Below are positions 9,686 through 19,964 of a DNA stretch of 64,000 bases, in pieces. Below the pieces are notes generated by a model. It was not told where the DNA came from. It made no database searches and was given only the letters and a program-made list of their open reading frames with translations. Origin of the DNA: Denitromonas ohlonensis (GTDB lineage Bacteria > Pseudomonadota > Gammaproteobacteria > Burkholderiales > Rhodocyclaceae); the NCBI RefSeq assembly GCF_007625205.1, contig NZ_VMNI01000003.1, forward strand, positions 62,001 to 126,000, in the 5' to 3' direction. Position 1 is the stretch's first letter, and each line of letters opens with the position of its first letter. The position numbers were made by a program, and so were the translations under genes.

Positions 9686-11734
9686 ATGCCACCCCGCAAC
9701 CCCTTCGCACACCCAGCGCCCGCCGCCGGCAACTCGCCCGAGGAGTTGCGCCGCTACGACCTGCTGCTGGCCGGCCTCGATCTGCTTGACCAGGCGATTG
9801 CGGTATTCGACGCCACGCCCAAGCTGGTGACCTGGAACAAGGCGATGGTGCGTTTGCTCGACTTCCCCGAATCGCTGGTCCGCGTGGGCACGCCCTTCGA
9901 GGCCTTTGTGCGTTTCAACGCCGAGCGTGGCGAGTACGGCGAAGGCAACCTGGAAAAGCAGATCGCCGAGCGCATGGCCTCGGTGCGCGCCTTCGAACCC
10001 CACTATGTCGAGCGTGTGCGCCCCAACGGCAAAGTGCTGGCGATTCGCGGCGTGCCGATTCCCAACCTCGGCTTCGTGTCGCTGTGGACCGACATCACCG
10101 AGCAGCGCCGCTACGAGACCCTGATCCAGCAACAAAACGTGCTGCTCGAAGCCAGAGTGCGCGAACGCACCGCCGAGCTGCTCTCGGCCAAGACCGAGAT
10201 CGACCACATCGCTCAGGCACTGGGCCGTAGCGAGGCGCGCCTGTTGATGATCATCGACTCCATCCCCGCACTGATCGCCTATGTGGATGTGAATCGCAAG
10301 TACCAGTTCGCCAACAAGGGCTACGCCGAATGGTTCGGTCTGACCAAAGAGAACATCGTCGGGCGCTCGATTGAGGCGGTGTTCGGCGAAGAGGCCTATG
10401 CCGGCATCACCGACTACCTCGACACCGCCACCCGCGGTGAACGCGTCTCCTACGAATACGCACGCAAGGCCGACAAGGGCCGTACCGTCTATGCACGCAG
10501 CGTGGTGGTGCCGGAGTTCGACAGCGACAAAAAGGTGGTCGGCTTTTTCGTGTTGTCGATCGACATCACCGAACAACGCGCCAGCGAAGCCGCCCTGGTT
10601 CAAGCGCAAAAAATGGAAGCGGTCGGCCAGCTCACTGGCGGCCTGGCGCACGACTTCAACAACCTGCTGACCATCGTCATGGGCAACCTCGAAGCCGCCA
10701 AGGAGCGCTGCGACCCGGCGCTGGCTGCCGACTACCTCAACCCCGCACTGCATGCCGCCCAACGCGGCGCCGAGCTGATCCGCCGCCTGCTGACCTTCTC
10801 GCGCCGCCAGACGCTGGAGCCCAGCGCCGTTGAGGTCGGCCAGCTGGTGCGCGACATGACCCAGCTACTCAGTCGCTCGCTGACCGAATCGGTGCGCATC
10901 CAGACCCATCTGCCCGACATGCCGCTGTATGCCATGGCCGACCCGCATCAGCTCGAAAGCGCACTGCTGAACCTCGCCATCAACGCCCGCGACGCCATGC
11001 CCGGCGGCGGCGAGCTGAGCATCCGGGTGCATGAGCGGCACATCCCCTCCAGCCTCGCCATGCTGATCGAGCTGCCGGTGGGCGACTATGTGCAGATCGA
11101 GGTCTCCGACACCGGCACCGGCATCGCCCCCGAGCTGCTGCCGCGCGTGTTCGAACCCTTCGTCACCACCAAGCCCTTCGGCCGAGGGTCCGGGCTCGGC
11201 CTGTCGATGGTGTATGGCTTCGTGCGGCAATCCGGCGGCAATATCCGGGTGCGCAGCACCATCGGTAAAGGCTCGTCCGTCACCTTCGTCCTCCCGCGCA
11301 CCGACCCACCTGCGCCGGTCGCCGACGAGGCGCGCGAGAAATCGCACGACGCCGACGCGCCGCGCCCGCCTGTGCTGCTGGTCGAAGACGAGCCCGAGGT
11401 GCGCAAGATCATCCGCATGCAGCTCACCGAGCTGGGCTACCCTGTGCTTGAAACCGACAACGGCGCCGCCGCCCAGGACATGGTTCGGCAGATTCCCGAC
11501 ATCGGCCTGCTGATCTCCGACACCGTCATGCCCGGCGCCATTGGCGGCAAGGAGCTGGTGCAGTTCGCCCGCGAAATTCGCCCCGACCTGCCCGTCCTGC
11601 TGATCACCGGCTACGCCAGTGGCAATGCCATCCACGAGGTGCAGGAGCTCGACGTCCCCGTGCTGCGCAAGCCCTTCGACCGCAAGCTGCTCGAGCGCAC
11701 CCTGGCTCAACTTCTTCAGGACTCCGACGCATGA
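9686..11734 (+). CDS. PAS-containing hybrid histidine kinase
   Basis: A 682-residue soluble sensor kinase. Order seen: a PAS domain (about 25-145) ending in an S-box-like ITEQRRYE; a coiled-coil linker; a second PAS domain (about 175-300); HisKA with the H-box GLAHDFNN (phospho-acceptor His); HATPase with NLAINARDAMP (N-box), DTGTGIAPE and GRGSGLGLSMVYG; and a C-terminal receiver with LLVEDEPE, the phospho-acceptor Asp in LLISDTVMPG and Lys in LRKPFD. No transmembrane segment or signal peptide, so it senses a cytoplasmic cue. Its stop overlaps the response-regulator start by four bases. Confidence 0.92.
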   Translation: MPPRNPFAHPAPAAGNSPEELRRYDLLLAGLDLLDQAIAVFDATPKLVTWNKAMVRLLDFPESLVRVGTPFEAFVRFNAERGEYGEGNLEKQIAERMASVRAFEPHYVERVRPNGKVLAIRGVPIPNLGFVSLWTDITEQRRYETLIQQQNVLLEARVRERTAELLSAKTEIDHIAQALGRSEARLLMIIDSIPALIAYVDVNRKYQFANKGYAEWFGLTKENIVGRSIEAVFGEEAYAGITDYLDTATRGERVSYEYARKADKGRTVYARSVVVPEFDSDKKVVGFFVLSIDITEQRASEAALVQAQKMEAVGQLTGGLAHDFNNLLTIVMGNLEAAKERCDPALAADYLNPALHAAQRGAELIRRLLTFSRRQTLEPSAVEVGQLVRDMTQLLSRSLTESVRIQTHLPDMPLYAMADPHQLESALLNLAINARDAMPGGGELSIRVHERHIPSSLAMLIELPVGDYVQIEVSDTGTGIAPELLPRVFEPFVTTKPFGRGSGLGLSMVYGFVRQSGGNIRVRSTIGKGSSVTFVLPRTDPPAPVADEAREKSHDADAPRPPVLLVEDEPEVRKIIRMQLTELGYPVLETDNGAAAQDMVRQIPDIGLLISDTVMPGAIGGKELVQFAREIRPDLPVLLITGYASGNAIHEVQELDVPVLRKPFDRKLLERTLAQLLQDSDA

Positions 11735-12453
11735 CCACAGACGCGACCCACCCCCGCATACTGGTGCTCGAAGACGAGGTCGACATTGCCCGCCTCATCT
11801 GCAACGGTCTCGACGGCTACGGCTTCCGCTGCGAACACCATCAGACCGGGCGGCGCTTTCTGCAAATGGCAAAACAGACCCCGCCGGACCTGGCCATTGT
11901 CGATCTCGGCCTGCCCGACATGGACGGCATGCAGGTCATCCGCGAACTGCAGGAGCACTCGCCCTGCGCCGTGCTGATCCTCACCGGCCGCAATGACGTC
12001 ACCGACCGCGTGCTCGGCCTGGAGCTGGGCGCCGACGACTACCTCGTCAAACCCTTCGAACCGCGTGAACTGGTCGCCCGCGTGCGCTCCATATTGCGCC
12101 GCTACCTGCGCAGCGCCGAGTCCAATGACGCCCCCGCCTCGCCCGGCACCGCGGTGTTCTCCGGCTGGCGTTTCGACCTCGGCCGCCACATGCTGATCAC
12201 CCCCGACGGGCGCGAAGTCTCGGTCTCGGCCACCGAGGCCACCATGCTCAGCGCGCTGCTCCGGAGCCCCAACCGCATCCTGACCCGCGAGCAACTCATC
12301 GGCGAACGCGACATCGACCCCTTTGACCGCAGCGTCGACGTGCGCATCTCCCGCCTGCGCCGAAAGCTCGAAGACGACCCGCAAAACCCCGCGCTGATCA
12401 AGACCGTGTATGGCGCCGGCTACCTGTTCTGCAGCAGCGTCAGCTGGGAATGA
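11731..12453 (+). CDS. OmpR-family response regulator
   Basis: A 240-residue two-domain regulator: receiver (residues 1-125) with acidic pocket LEDEVD, phospho-acceptor Asp in LAIVDLGLPDMDG and KPF; then a winged-helix DNA-binding domain (about 140-235) with the typical RSVDVRISRLRRKL recognition helix and TVYGAGYLF wing. The ATGA overlap with the hybrid kinase makes the pair a two-component system. The targets are not evident. Confidence 0.92.
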   Translation: MTTDATHPRILVLEDEVDIARLICNGLDGYGFRCEHHQTGRRFLQMAKQTPPDLAIVDLGLPDMDGMQVIRELQEHSPCAVLILTGRNDVTDRVLGLELGADDYLVKPFEPRELVARVRSILRRYLRSAESNDAPASPGTAVFSGWRFDLGRHMLITPDGREVSVSATEATMLSALLRSPNRILTREQLIGERDIDPFDRSVDVRISRLRRKLEDDPQNPALIKTVYGAGYLFCSSVSWE

Positions 12454-12541
12454 ACCGGGCCGCATTGCGCTCGCGATAACGCCGTATCGCAGCGCCCGGC
12501 CAAGCCCTGGGCGGCCCCGCCGTGGATCCTCATCCGCCCTC

Positions 12542-12586
12542 TCGACAAGGCCTGCACTTCTATCCATAATTATGGATTATTAATCC
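12542..12586 (+). promoter_or_regulatory. promoter with palindromic operator before the VOC gene
   Basis: A sigma-70-like promoter: -35 TCGACA (12542-12547), 17-base spacer, -10 CATAAT (12565-12570). The -10 lies inside a perfect 16-bp palindrome, ATCCATAATTATGGAT (12562-12577). A second, overlapping palindrome, GGATTATTAATCC, covers 12574-12586. A nearly identical 16-mer occurs at 23391-23406 between the methylmalonyl-CoA mutase and gntR genes. The position over the -10 predicts repression. Confidence 0.65.
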
Positions 12587-12598
12587 ACGGAGACTCCC

Positions 12599-13075
12599 AT
12601 GACTCAGCGCCCCTTCAAAGTCCTCGGCATCCAGCAAATCGCCATCGGCGGCCCGAGCAAAGACCGCCTGAAAACCTTGTGGGTCGACATGCTCGGCCTC
12701 GAAGTCACCGGCAACTTCGTCTCCGAACGCGAGAACGTGGATGAAGACATCTGCGCCATCGGCAGCGGCCCCTTCAAGGTCGAAGTCGACCTCATGCAAC
12801 CGCTCGATGCCGACAAGAAGCCGGCGGTGCACACCACCCCGCTCAACCACATCGGCCTGTGGATCGACGACCTGCCCACCGCCGTCGAGTGGCTCTCCTC
12901 GCAAGGCGTGCGCTTCGCGCCGGGCGGCATCCGCAAGGGCGCAGCCGGCTTCGACATCACCTTCATGCACCCCAAGGCCAACGACGAATTTCCCATCGCC
13001 GGCGAAGGCGTGCTGATCGAGCTGGTGCAGGCGCCGCCGGAAGTGGTGGCGGCCTTCGCCAGGCTGGCGGACTGA
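12599..13075 (+). CDS. VOC-fold protein, possible methylmalonyl-CoA epimerase
   Basis: A 158-residue glyoxalase/VOC-fold protein. The C-terminal half resembles methylmalonyl-CoA epimerases: [11 protein letters not shown] (His84), a gated [18 protein letters not shown] segment and [12 protein letters not shown] (Glu141). His84 and Glu141 fit two of the family's metal ligands. The first ligand, usually His in a DHIGI-type strand, appears to be Gln13 (GIQQIAI), an anomaly that leaves the activity open. It stands alone with its own promoter, whose palindrome also occurs in the propionyl-CoA cluster. That cluster contains no epimerase gene. A different VOC lyase or dioxygenase remains possible. 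Confidence 0.65.
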   Translation: MTQRPFKVLGIQQIAIGGPSKDRLKTLWVDMLGLEVTGNFVSERENVDEDICAIGSGPFKVEVDLMQPLDADKKPAVHTTPLNHIGLWIDDLPTAVEWLSSQGVRFAPGGIRKGAAGFDITFMHPKANDEFPIAGEGVLIELVQAPPEVVAAFARLAD

Positions 13076-13089
13076 CCCCCGACATCAAA

Positions 13090-13111
13090 AAGGGCGCCAA
13101 ACGGCGCCCTT
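13090..13111. terminator. bidirectional terminator
   Basis: A 9-bp perfect stem (13090-13098 with 13103-13111) with loop AAAC, between the convergent VOC and cupin genes. It is followed by CTTCTT on the plus strand and by TTTTGATG on the minus strand, so it can serve both. Confidence 0.8.
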
Positions 13112-13172
13112 CTTACGAATCGGTGCTGGCCCCAAGGCATCAACCCCGCCAGTCTCTTGTTGGTATGCGCCC

Positions 13173-13502
13173 TCAGTCGACAACGAAAAGCTTCGCCCCA
13201 GTGGCGGTGGACGAGCGGTGCGGTTCGGCGTTGTCGGCAACCTGATAACTCATGCCCGGACGCAAAACAAAACGCCGACCATCTTCAAGCTCGGTGTGCA
13301 ACTCCCCTTCGAGGCACAGAAGAATGTGGCCTTTCGAACACCAGTGATCCGCCAGATAGCCCGGCGAATACTCGACCATGCGTACGCGAAGATCGCCGAA
13401 GTGGCCTGTCCGCCAATAAGCCACGCCATTCACGCCCGCATGGGTTGTGACAGGAATGCTTGACCAGTCGGTCGTCCCGAAGGGGATGTGATGGATGTCC
13501 AT
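13173..13502 (-). CDS. DHCW-motif cupin-fold protein
   Basis: A 109-residue single-domain cupin. The motif YLADHWCSKGHILLCLEG contains the His/Cys-rich metal-site signature used to name this family, and ELEDGRRFVLRPGMSYQVADN forms the second cupin motif. The start at ATG 13502 is in the protein-like part of the frame. The biochemical role of the family is not established. It is transcribed in the same direction as the upstream YpfJ-type gene, 15 bases away. Confidence 0.8.
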   Translation of the reverse strand: MDIHHIPFGTTDWSSIPVTTHAGVNGVAYWRTGHFGDLRVRMVEYSPGYLADHWCSKGHILLCLEGELHTELEDGRRFVLRPGMSYQVADNAEPHRSSTATGAKLFVVD

Positions 13503-13517
13503 GGTGCGTCACCCCGA

Positions 13518-14384
13518 TTACAACGTACGCGCCGAGAAGGTATCGCAACTCTTCAGATCCCCGCTGCCCAAGCCCTGCTTGAACCAGCGCACCCGCTGCG
13601 CCGACGAGCCATGGGTGAAGCTGTCGGGCACCGCGTACCCCTGCGCCTGCTTCTGCAGCCGGTCGTCGCCGATCGCGGCGGCGGCGCCGAGGGCTTCCTC
13701 GATATCGCCCGCTTCAAGCACTTGCCGCGCGCGGTCGGCGTGATGCGCCCACACGCCGGAGAAGCAATCGGCCTGCAATTCGAGCCGCACTGACAGCTGG
13801 TTGCCTTCGGCTTCGCTGACCCGCTGGCGCGCTTCCTGCACCTTGCCGGAGATTCCGAGCAAGTTCTGAACATGGTGGCCCACCTCGTGGGCGATCACAT
13901 AGGCTTGGGCAAAGTCGCCGGGCGCGCGGAAGCGGGTGCGCAGCTCGTCATAGAAGGCCAGATCGATATACACCTTCTGGTCGCCGGGGCAGTAGAACGG
14001 CCCCATCGCGGCCTGGCCCATGCCGCAGGCCGTGTTCGTTGCGCCAGTGAACAAGACCAGCTTGGGCTCGACATAACGGCCGCCAGCTTGCTGGAAAATG
14101 GCCTGCCAGGTGGCTTCGGTGTCGGCCAGCACCATGGACACGAAGCGCGCCTGGGCGTCGTTCGCGGGCGGCGCGCCGGCCGGCGATTCAACCGCAACAC
14201 CGCCGCCGGTCAAGCCGGAATTGAGCACCACGCTCGGATCGACGCCAAAGTACATGGCCACCAGCGCGAGCACGATGGTGCCGACGCCAATCTTGCCACG
14301 GCCCATCCGCATGCCACTGCGCCCACCGCGGGCGCCTCGGCGGTCTTCCACGTTGTCACTTTGTCGTCCATTGTCGAAGCGCAT
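13518..14384 (-). CDS. neutral zinc metallopeptidase, YpfJ family
   Basis: A 288-residue protein of the YpfJ/KPN_02809 family. Residues 1-30 are basic and glycine-rich, followed by a single membrane anchor (GVGTIVLALVAMYFGV), then the extracytoplasmic domain. It carries the zinc motif HEVGHH and the downstream LELQADCFSGVWA that completes the site in this family, plus CGMGQAAMGPFYCPGDQKVYID. The enzyme class is a presumed membrane-anchored protease; no substrate is known to me. It may share a transcript with the cupin gene. Confidence 0.88.
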   Translation of the reverse strand: MRFDNGRQSDNVEDRRGARGGRSGMRMGRGKIGVGTIVLALVAMYFGVDPSVVLNSGLTGGGVAVESPAGAPPANDAQARFVSMVLADTEATWQAIFQQAGGRYVEPKLVLFTGATNTACGMGQAAMGPFYCPGDQKVYIDLAFYDELRTRFRAPGDFAQAYVIAHEVGHHVQNLLGISGKVQEARQRVSEAEGNQLSVRLELQADCFSGVWAHHADRARQVLEAGDIEEALGAAAAIGDDRLQKQAQGYAVPDSFTHGSSAQRVRWFKQGLGSGDLKSCDTFSARTL

Positions 14385-14498
14385 GGCTCACCTCTTGCCG
14401 CTCTCGGCATGCTGTCATCGGCGTCGATTGTTGCACACCCCGGCACGCTTGCCGGCGCAAAGCGGCCGGACGGCGCCGCGTGTTGCATCAATTGACGA

Positions 14499-14526
14499 AA
14501 AAGCCCGCCACAAGGGGCGGGCTTTT
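14499..14526 (-). terminator. rho-independent terminator after kamA
   Basis: An 11-bp perfect stem (14499-14509 with 14516-14526) rich in GC, with A/T runs at the base on both sides, so it can work in either direction. It lies between the kamA stop and the start of the YpfJ-type gene. Confidence 0.85.
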
Positions 14527-14545
14527 GTCACACACGAGCTGACAC

Positions 14546-15943
14546 TCAGGCCTGGGCGGCATCGATGCGCTCATCGCGGATCGCTTCGTACTCGTCTTCG
14601 AAGAAGAATTTCTCTTCGCCAAAAGCAGGCTCCAGATGATGGAGCCAGGTGGCGTCCGGGTTGTACTTGGCAAAGAACGGGCGCTGGATCCAGTCCGGAT
14701 TGCGGCCCTGGATGAAGCGCAGCACGAACACTTTTTCGCCGTTGATCTCGGTCACGCCTTGCACCTCGACCTTGCCCGGGCTGGCCGACATGGACGGGCC
14801 GCGCGCGGTCCGGGCCAGACCGGAGACCTGCTGCATGGCCTCACGGTAGATTTCCCAGGCGCGATCGAGCGGCACCTCGAAGTAGCCACGGGCGCCAGTG
14901 TCGCGCTCGACAAACATGTAATACGGGATGATGCCGAGCTTGACCTGCATCTTCCACATCTTGGCCCACACATCGGGGTCGTCGTTGATATGGGCGATCA
15001 GCGGGCCCTGGGCGCGAATCACTGCACCGGTGCTGCGAATGGCACGAATCGCGGCACGGGCGGCGTCGGTGTCCATCTCTTTCCAGTGGTTGTAATGCCC
15101 CATCACCGCCACGTGCTTGCCCGCCCGCACCATGCGGGTGAGCAGGTCGATCAGCTCGCCGGCGTCCTCCGCACCGAGGAAGCGGTGCGGCCAGAAGGTG
15201 AGCGCCTTGGTGCCGATCCGGATGGTCTGAATGTGGTCGAACTCGGGTTCGAGCAGCGGTTCGAGGTAAGCGGCCAGGTGCTTGGTCTTCATCACCATCG
15301 GGTCGCCACCGGTGAACAGCAGATCGGTGACCTCGGTGTGTTCCTTCAGGTAATCGTGCAGCGTGCTGGCCTCGGAGGCGGCGATACGCAGCTCCTTGTC
15401 GCCGACGAACTGCGCCCAGCGGAAACAGAAAGTGCAGTAGGCGTGGCAGGTCTGGCCCTGGCTGGGGAAGAACAGCACGGTTTCGCGGTACTTGTGCTGG
15501 ATGCCGTCGAGGCGGTTGCCCTCGTCGTCAACCGGCATGTTCATTTCCATCTGGTCGGCCGGGTGCGGGTTAAGCGCCTGGCGCACCTCGTTCACCGCGG
15601 CGGCCAGGGTGGCCTTGTCGGCACCGTCCTGAATCAGCTTGGCGATGGTGTCGTAATGCTCGGCCGAGAGCATGCCGCGCTGCGGGAAGGTGAGCTGGAA
15701 CATCGGGTCGGCCGGGACGTTGTCCCAGTCGATCAGCTCATCGATCACGTACTGGTTCACCCGGAAAGGCAGGACCGAGGACACCACTTTCATCTCGAAG
15801 CGCATCGCCTCGGACAGCTTCTGCAAGGGTTCGATCTTGTCCAGATCGCGCTGCGTATACACCTTGAAGGGCACCATTTCGTAACCTCCGTCCACAGCAT
15901 GCAAGGGCCACTGATTGATGATGGTTTCGGCTTGTTGCGGCAT
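14546..15943 (-). CDS. KamA-family radical SAM aminomutase
   Basis: A 465-residue protein of the lysine 2,3-aminomutase family. The radical SAM cluster motif CHAYCTFC (CxxxCxxC) is present, with TGGDPMVM (SAM-binding GGD) and a candidate PLP-lysine segment, SMSASPGKVEV. Canonical enzymes bind structural zinc through C-terminal cysteines; none is present in the last ~200 residues here, so this is a divergent branch and the substrate is unproven. Start at ATG 15943, with AAGGAG about 8 bases upstream; the 50 residues in front of it in frame are leader sequence. Confidence 0.85.
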   Translation of the reverse strand: MPQQAETIINQWPLHAVDGGYEMVPFKVYTQRDLDKIEPLQKLSEAMRFEMKVVSSVLPFRVNQYVIDELIDWDNVPADPMFQLTFPQRGMLSAEHYDTIAKLIQDGADKATLAAAVNEVRQALNPHPADQMEMNMPVDDEGNRLDGIQHKYRETVLFFPSQGQTCHAYCTFCFRWAQFVGDKELRIAASEASTLHDYLKEHTEVTDLLFTGGDPMVMKTKHLAAYLEPLLEPEFDHIQTIRIGTKALTFWPHRFLGAEDAGELIDLLTRMVRAGKHVAVMGHYNHWKEMDTDAARAAIRAIRSTGAVIRAQGPLIAHINDDPDVWAKMWKMQVKLGIIPYYMFVERDTGARGYFEVPLDRAWEIYREAMQQVSGLARTARGPSMSASPGKVEVQGVTEINGEKVFVLRFIQGRNPDWIQRPFFAKYNPDATWLHHLEPAFGEEKFFFEDEYEAIRDERIDAAQA

Positions 15944-15962
15944 AGATGGTCTCCTTTCTTTT

Positions 15963-15995
15963 CCCCGCCGTCCAATTGACAGACACACGGCGGGG
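15963..15995 (-). promoter_or_regulatory. stem-loop in the kamA 5' leader
   Basis: A 9-bp perfect stem (15963-15971 with 15987-15995) and 15-base loop, placed directly before the AAAGAAAGGAG ribosome-binding region of the KamA-type gene. It is followed by A residues, not U, so it is not a terminator for this gene. It could stabilise the message or gate ribosome access. Confidence 0.45.
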
Positions 15996-16159
15996 GACTG
16001 GCACGATGGCGTACCAAGGCTTTTGGCCAATTCATTGGGGGCAGCAGACATACTCGGGTTGGGGCGCACAGGGACGGCGCCGACCGCTGCCATCAGGACG
16101 CGCTGCAGAGGGTCACTGCGCGCTATCGATCCTGGTAAGGGTCAAACGTTAACGACCGA

Positions 16160-16188
16160 ATACTATTGCACAAAACATTTCAAAGCAA
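16160..16188 (-). promoter_or_regulatory. candidate promoter for the KamA-type gene
   Basis: On the minus strand TTGCTT (16183-16188), a 17-base spacer and TAGTAT (16160-16165) form a plausible sigma-70 promoter. Transcription would start near 16153, giving a leader of about 210 bases. The 419-base gap 15944-16362 holds this promoter, the stem-loop at 15963-15995 and the terminator at 16274-16295, and otherwise no gene. Confidence 0.45.
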
Positions 16189-16273
16189 ATCGAGCCGGCT
16201 CAACCGCCGCTTTCGTATTTGGTTGACCGCATCGTGCATCACCCGGTTCCGCTCGCAGCCACGGTCAAAAAAA

Positions 16274-16295
16274 GGGGCTCACTTGCGTGAGCCCC
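16274..16295 (-). terminator. terminator of the propionyl-CoA operon
   Basis: A 9-bp perfect stem (16274-16282 with 16287-16295), loop of four, followed on the minus strand by seven T residues. It lies 67 bases beyond the pccA stop. Confidence 0.92.
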
Positions 16296-16362
16296 GATGC
16301 GCCGACAGGCACTCGCCATCTTGCGTAGCGAGTCTCCCTCCCTATCGATCAGCGAAACTGTC

Positions 16363-18348
16363 TTATTCGAATTCGATGATGATTTCGTCCACCGTCAGGC
16401 TGGCGCCCGGATGGGCAACGACTTTCTTGACCACACTATCTTGCTCGGCCTTGAGAACGTTCTCCATCTTCATGGCTTCGATCACCGCCAGCTTTTGTCC
16501 AGCCTTGATCTCCTGACCCGGCTGCACGGCCACTTCACGCAGCAGGCCCGGCATGGGCGACAGCAGATACTTCGACAGATCGGGGGGCTGCTTCTCGGGC
16601 ATCCGCTCGAGCAGGCTGGCTGCCACGCCGGTCATCACCATCGGCTGAACCTGCAGGCCAAAATGGCTGATGTGGTAGCACAGGCCACGACGCTCGATCT
16701 GCAAGCAGATCGGGGCGCCATTGACCGTCCCCTTGAACAGCAGGTCGCGGAAAGTCCAGTCGGAGACGATGTCGTAAGCCTTGTCGCCCTGACGAATCCG
16801 CATGCCGCCGTCGATGGCCTCGACCGACACCGGATAGCGGACACCCGCCATCAACACCACCAGATCCTTTTTGACGCTGCGTCCGTGCCCGGCCATCTGA
16901 CCGGAAATCTGCACCGCCCGCTCGATGTAACGCATGCGGGCAAAGGTGGCGACAGACGCCAGCAGCGCCGGATCGTCGTGCGGCACCATCGACGCGTCGA
17001 AACCGTCGGGATACTCCTCGACCATGAAGCCCGTGTTGAAGTTGCCCGAGCAGAAGCGCGGATGCTGCAGCAAGGCGGCCTGGAACGGGATGTTTGAGCT
17101 GATGCCGCGAATGACGAATTCGTTGAGCGCGTCGCGCATCTTCTGGATCGCGTCGTCGCGGTCCTTGCCGTGCACGATCAGCTTGGCAATCATCGAGTCG
17201 TAGAACATCGAGATCTCGCCGCCGTCGTACACGCCGGTGTCGACACGCACGTCCTCGCGCTCAGCCGGCGGATCGAACCTGACCAGGCGGCCCGTTGAGG
17301 GCAGGAAGCCGCGGAACGGGTCTTCGGCGTTGATGCGGCACTCCATCGACCAGCCATCGAGCTTGACGTCGGCCTGGCTGAAGGCCAGCTTTTCGCCGTA
17401 GGCGACGCGAATCATCTGCTCGACCAGATCGACGCCGGTGATGTACTCGGTGACCGGGTGCTCAACCTGCAAGCGGGTGTTCATCTCGAGGAAGTAGAAG
17501 CTCTTGTCGGCGCCCACCACGAACTCGACCGTACCGGCCGATTCGTAATTCACCGCGCGCGCCAGCGCCACGGCCTGCTCGCCCATGGCCTTGCGCATGG
17601 CCGGATCGACGAAGGGCGACGGCGCCTCTTCGATCACTTTCTGGTGACGACGCTGAATCGAGCAGTCGCGCTCGTTCAGGTACACATAGTTGCCATGCGA
17701 ATCGCCCAGCAACTGGATCTCGATATGGCGCGGCTCAAGCACGTATTTTTCGATGAACACGCGGTCATCGCCAAAGGCGTTCTTGGCTTCGCTGACGCAG
17801 GACGAGAAGCCTTCGTGCGCTTCTTTGTCGTTGAAGGCCACGCGCAAGCCCTTGCCACCACCGCCGGCCGAGGCCTTGATCATCACCGGGTAGCCGATGC
17901 CCTGAGCAATCTTGACCGCCTCGTCCGGGCCGGAAATGGCTTCGTTGTGGCCGGGAATGGTGTTGACCTTGGCGTCGAGTGCCAGCTTTTTCGACTCGAT
18001 CTTGTCGCCCATCTTGGCGATCGAGTAGTGCTTGGGGCCGATGAACTTGATGCCTTCCTCTTCCAGCCGGCGCGAGAAGTCCGCGTTCTCGGACAGAAAG
18101 CCATAGCCCGGATGCACCGCTTCGGCGCCCGTCTGCTTGCACGCAGCGATGATCTTGTCGGCCACCAGATAAGACTGTGCCGAGGCCGCCGGTCCGATGC
18201 ACACGGCCTCGTCGGCCAGCGCCACAAACAACGCACGCTTGTCGGCCTCGGAATACACGGCAACAGTCTTGATGCCCATCTTCTGGGCGGTTTTGATCAC
18301 GCGGCAGGCGATTTCACCGCGGTTCGCGATCAGAATCTTCTTGAACAT
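16363..18348 (-). CDS. pccA: propionyl-CoA carboxylase, biotin-carrying alpha subunit
   Basis: A 661-residue subunit that carboxylates its biotin and carries it to the beta subunit, forming (S)-methylmalonyl-CoA from propionyl-CoA. Seen in order: biotin carboxylase N-terminus (KILIANRGEIACRVI), ATP-grasp with KASAGGGGKG, EMNTRLQVEHPVTE, a linker/BT domain, and the biotinyl domain with EAMKMEN (Lys627 biotinylated). It is the last gene of the mutase-meaB-pccB-pccA operon, 19 bases after pccB. An acetyl-CoA carboxylase-like activity is less likely in this context. Confidence 0.94.
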   Translation of the reverse strand: MFKKILIANRGEIACRVIKTAQKMGIKTVAVYSEADKRALFVALADEAVCIGPAASAQSYLVADKIIAACKQTGAEAVHPGYGFLSENADFSRRLEEEGIKFIGPKHYSIAKMGDKIESKKLALDAKVNTIPGHNEAISGPDEAVKIAQGIGYPVMIKASAGGGGKGLRVAFNDKEAHEGFSSCVSEAKNAFGDDRVFIEKYVLEPRHIEIQLLGDSHGNYVYLNERDCSIQRRHQKVIEEAPSPFVDPAMRKAMGEQAVALARAVNYESAGTVEFVVGADKSFYFLEMNTRLQVEHPVTEYITGVDLVEQMIRVAYGEKLAFSQADVKLDGWSMECRINAEDPFRGFLPSTGRLVRFDPPAEREDVRVDTGVYDGGEISMFYDSMIAKLIVHGKDRDDAIQKMRDALNEFVIRGISSNIPFQAALLQHPRFCSGNFNTGFMVEEYPDGFDASMVPHDDPALLASVATFARMRYIERAVQISGQMAGHGRSVKKDLVVLMAGVRYPVSVEAIDGGMRIRQGDKAYDIVSDWTFRDLLFKGTVNGAPICLQIERRGLCYHISHFGLQVQPMVMTGVAASLLERMPEKQPPDLSKYLLSPMPGLLREVAVQPGQEIKAGQKLAVIEAMKMENVLKAEQDSVVKKVVAHPGASLTVDEIIIEFE

Positions 18349-18367
18349 AGTTTGTGTCCTCCCGGGC

Positions 18368-19900
<1,533 letters not shown>

Positions 19901-19964
19901 ATCTCAGGTCTCCGGAAAGGCACTTCTTTGCATGCGACGACCCGGCGGTTACCGGGTGCGCCGC

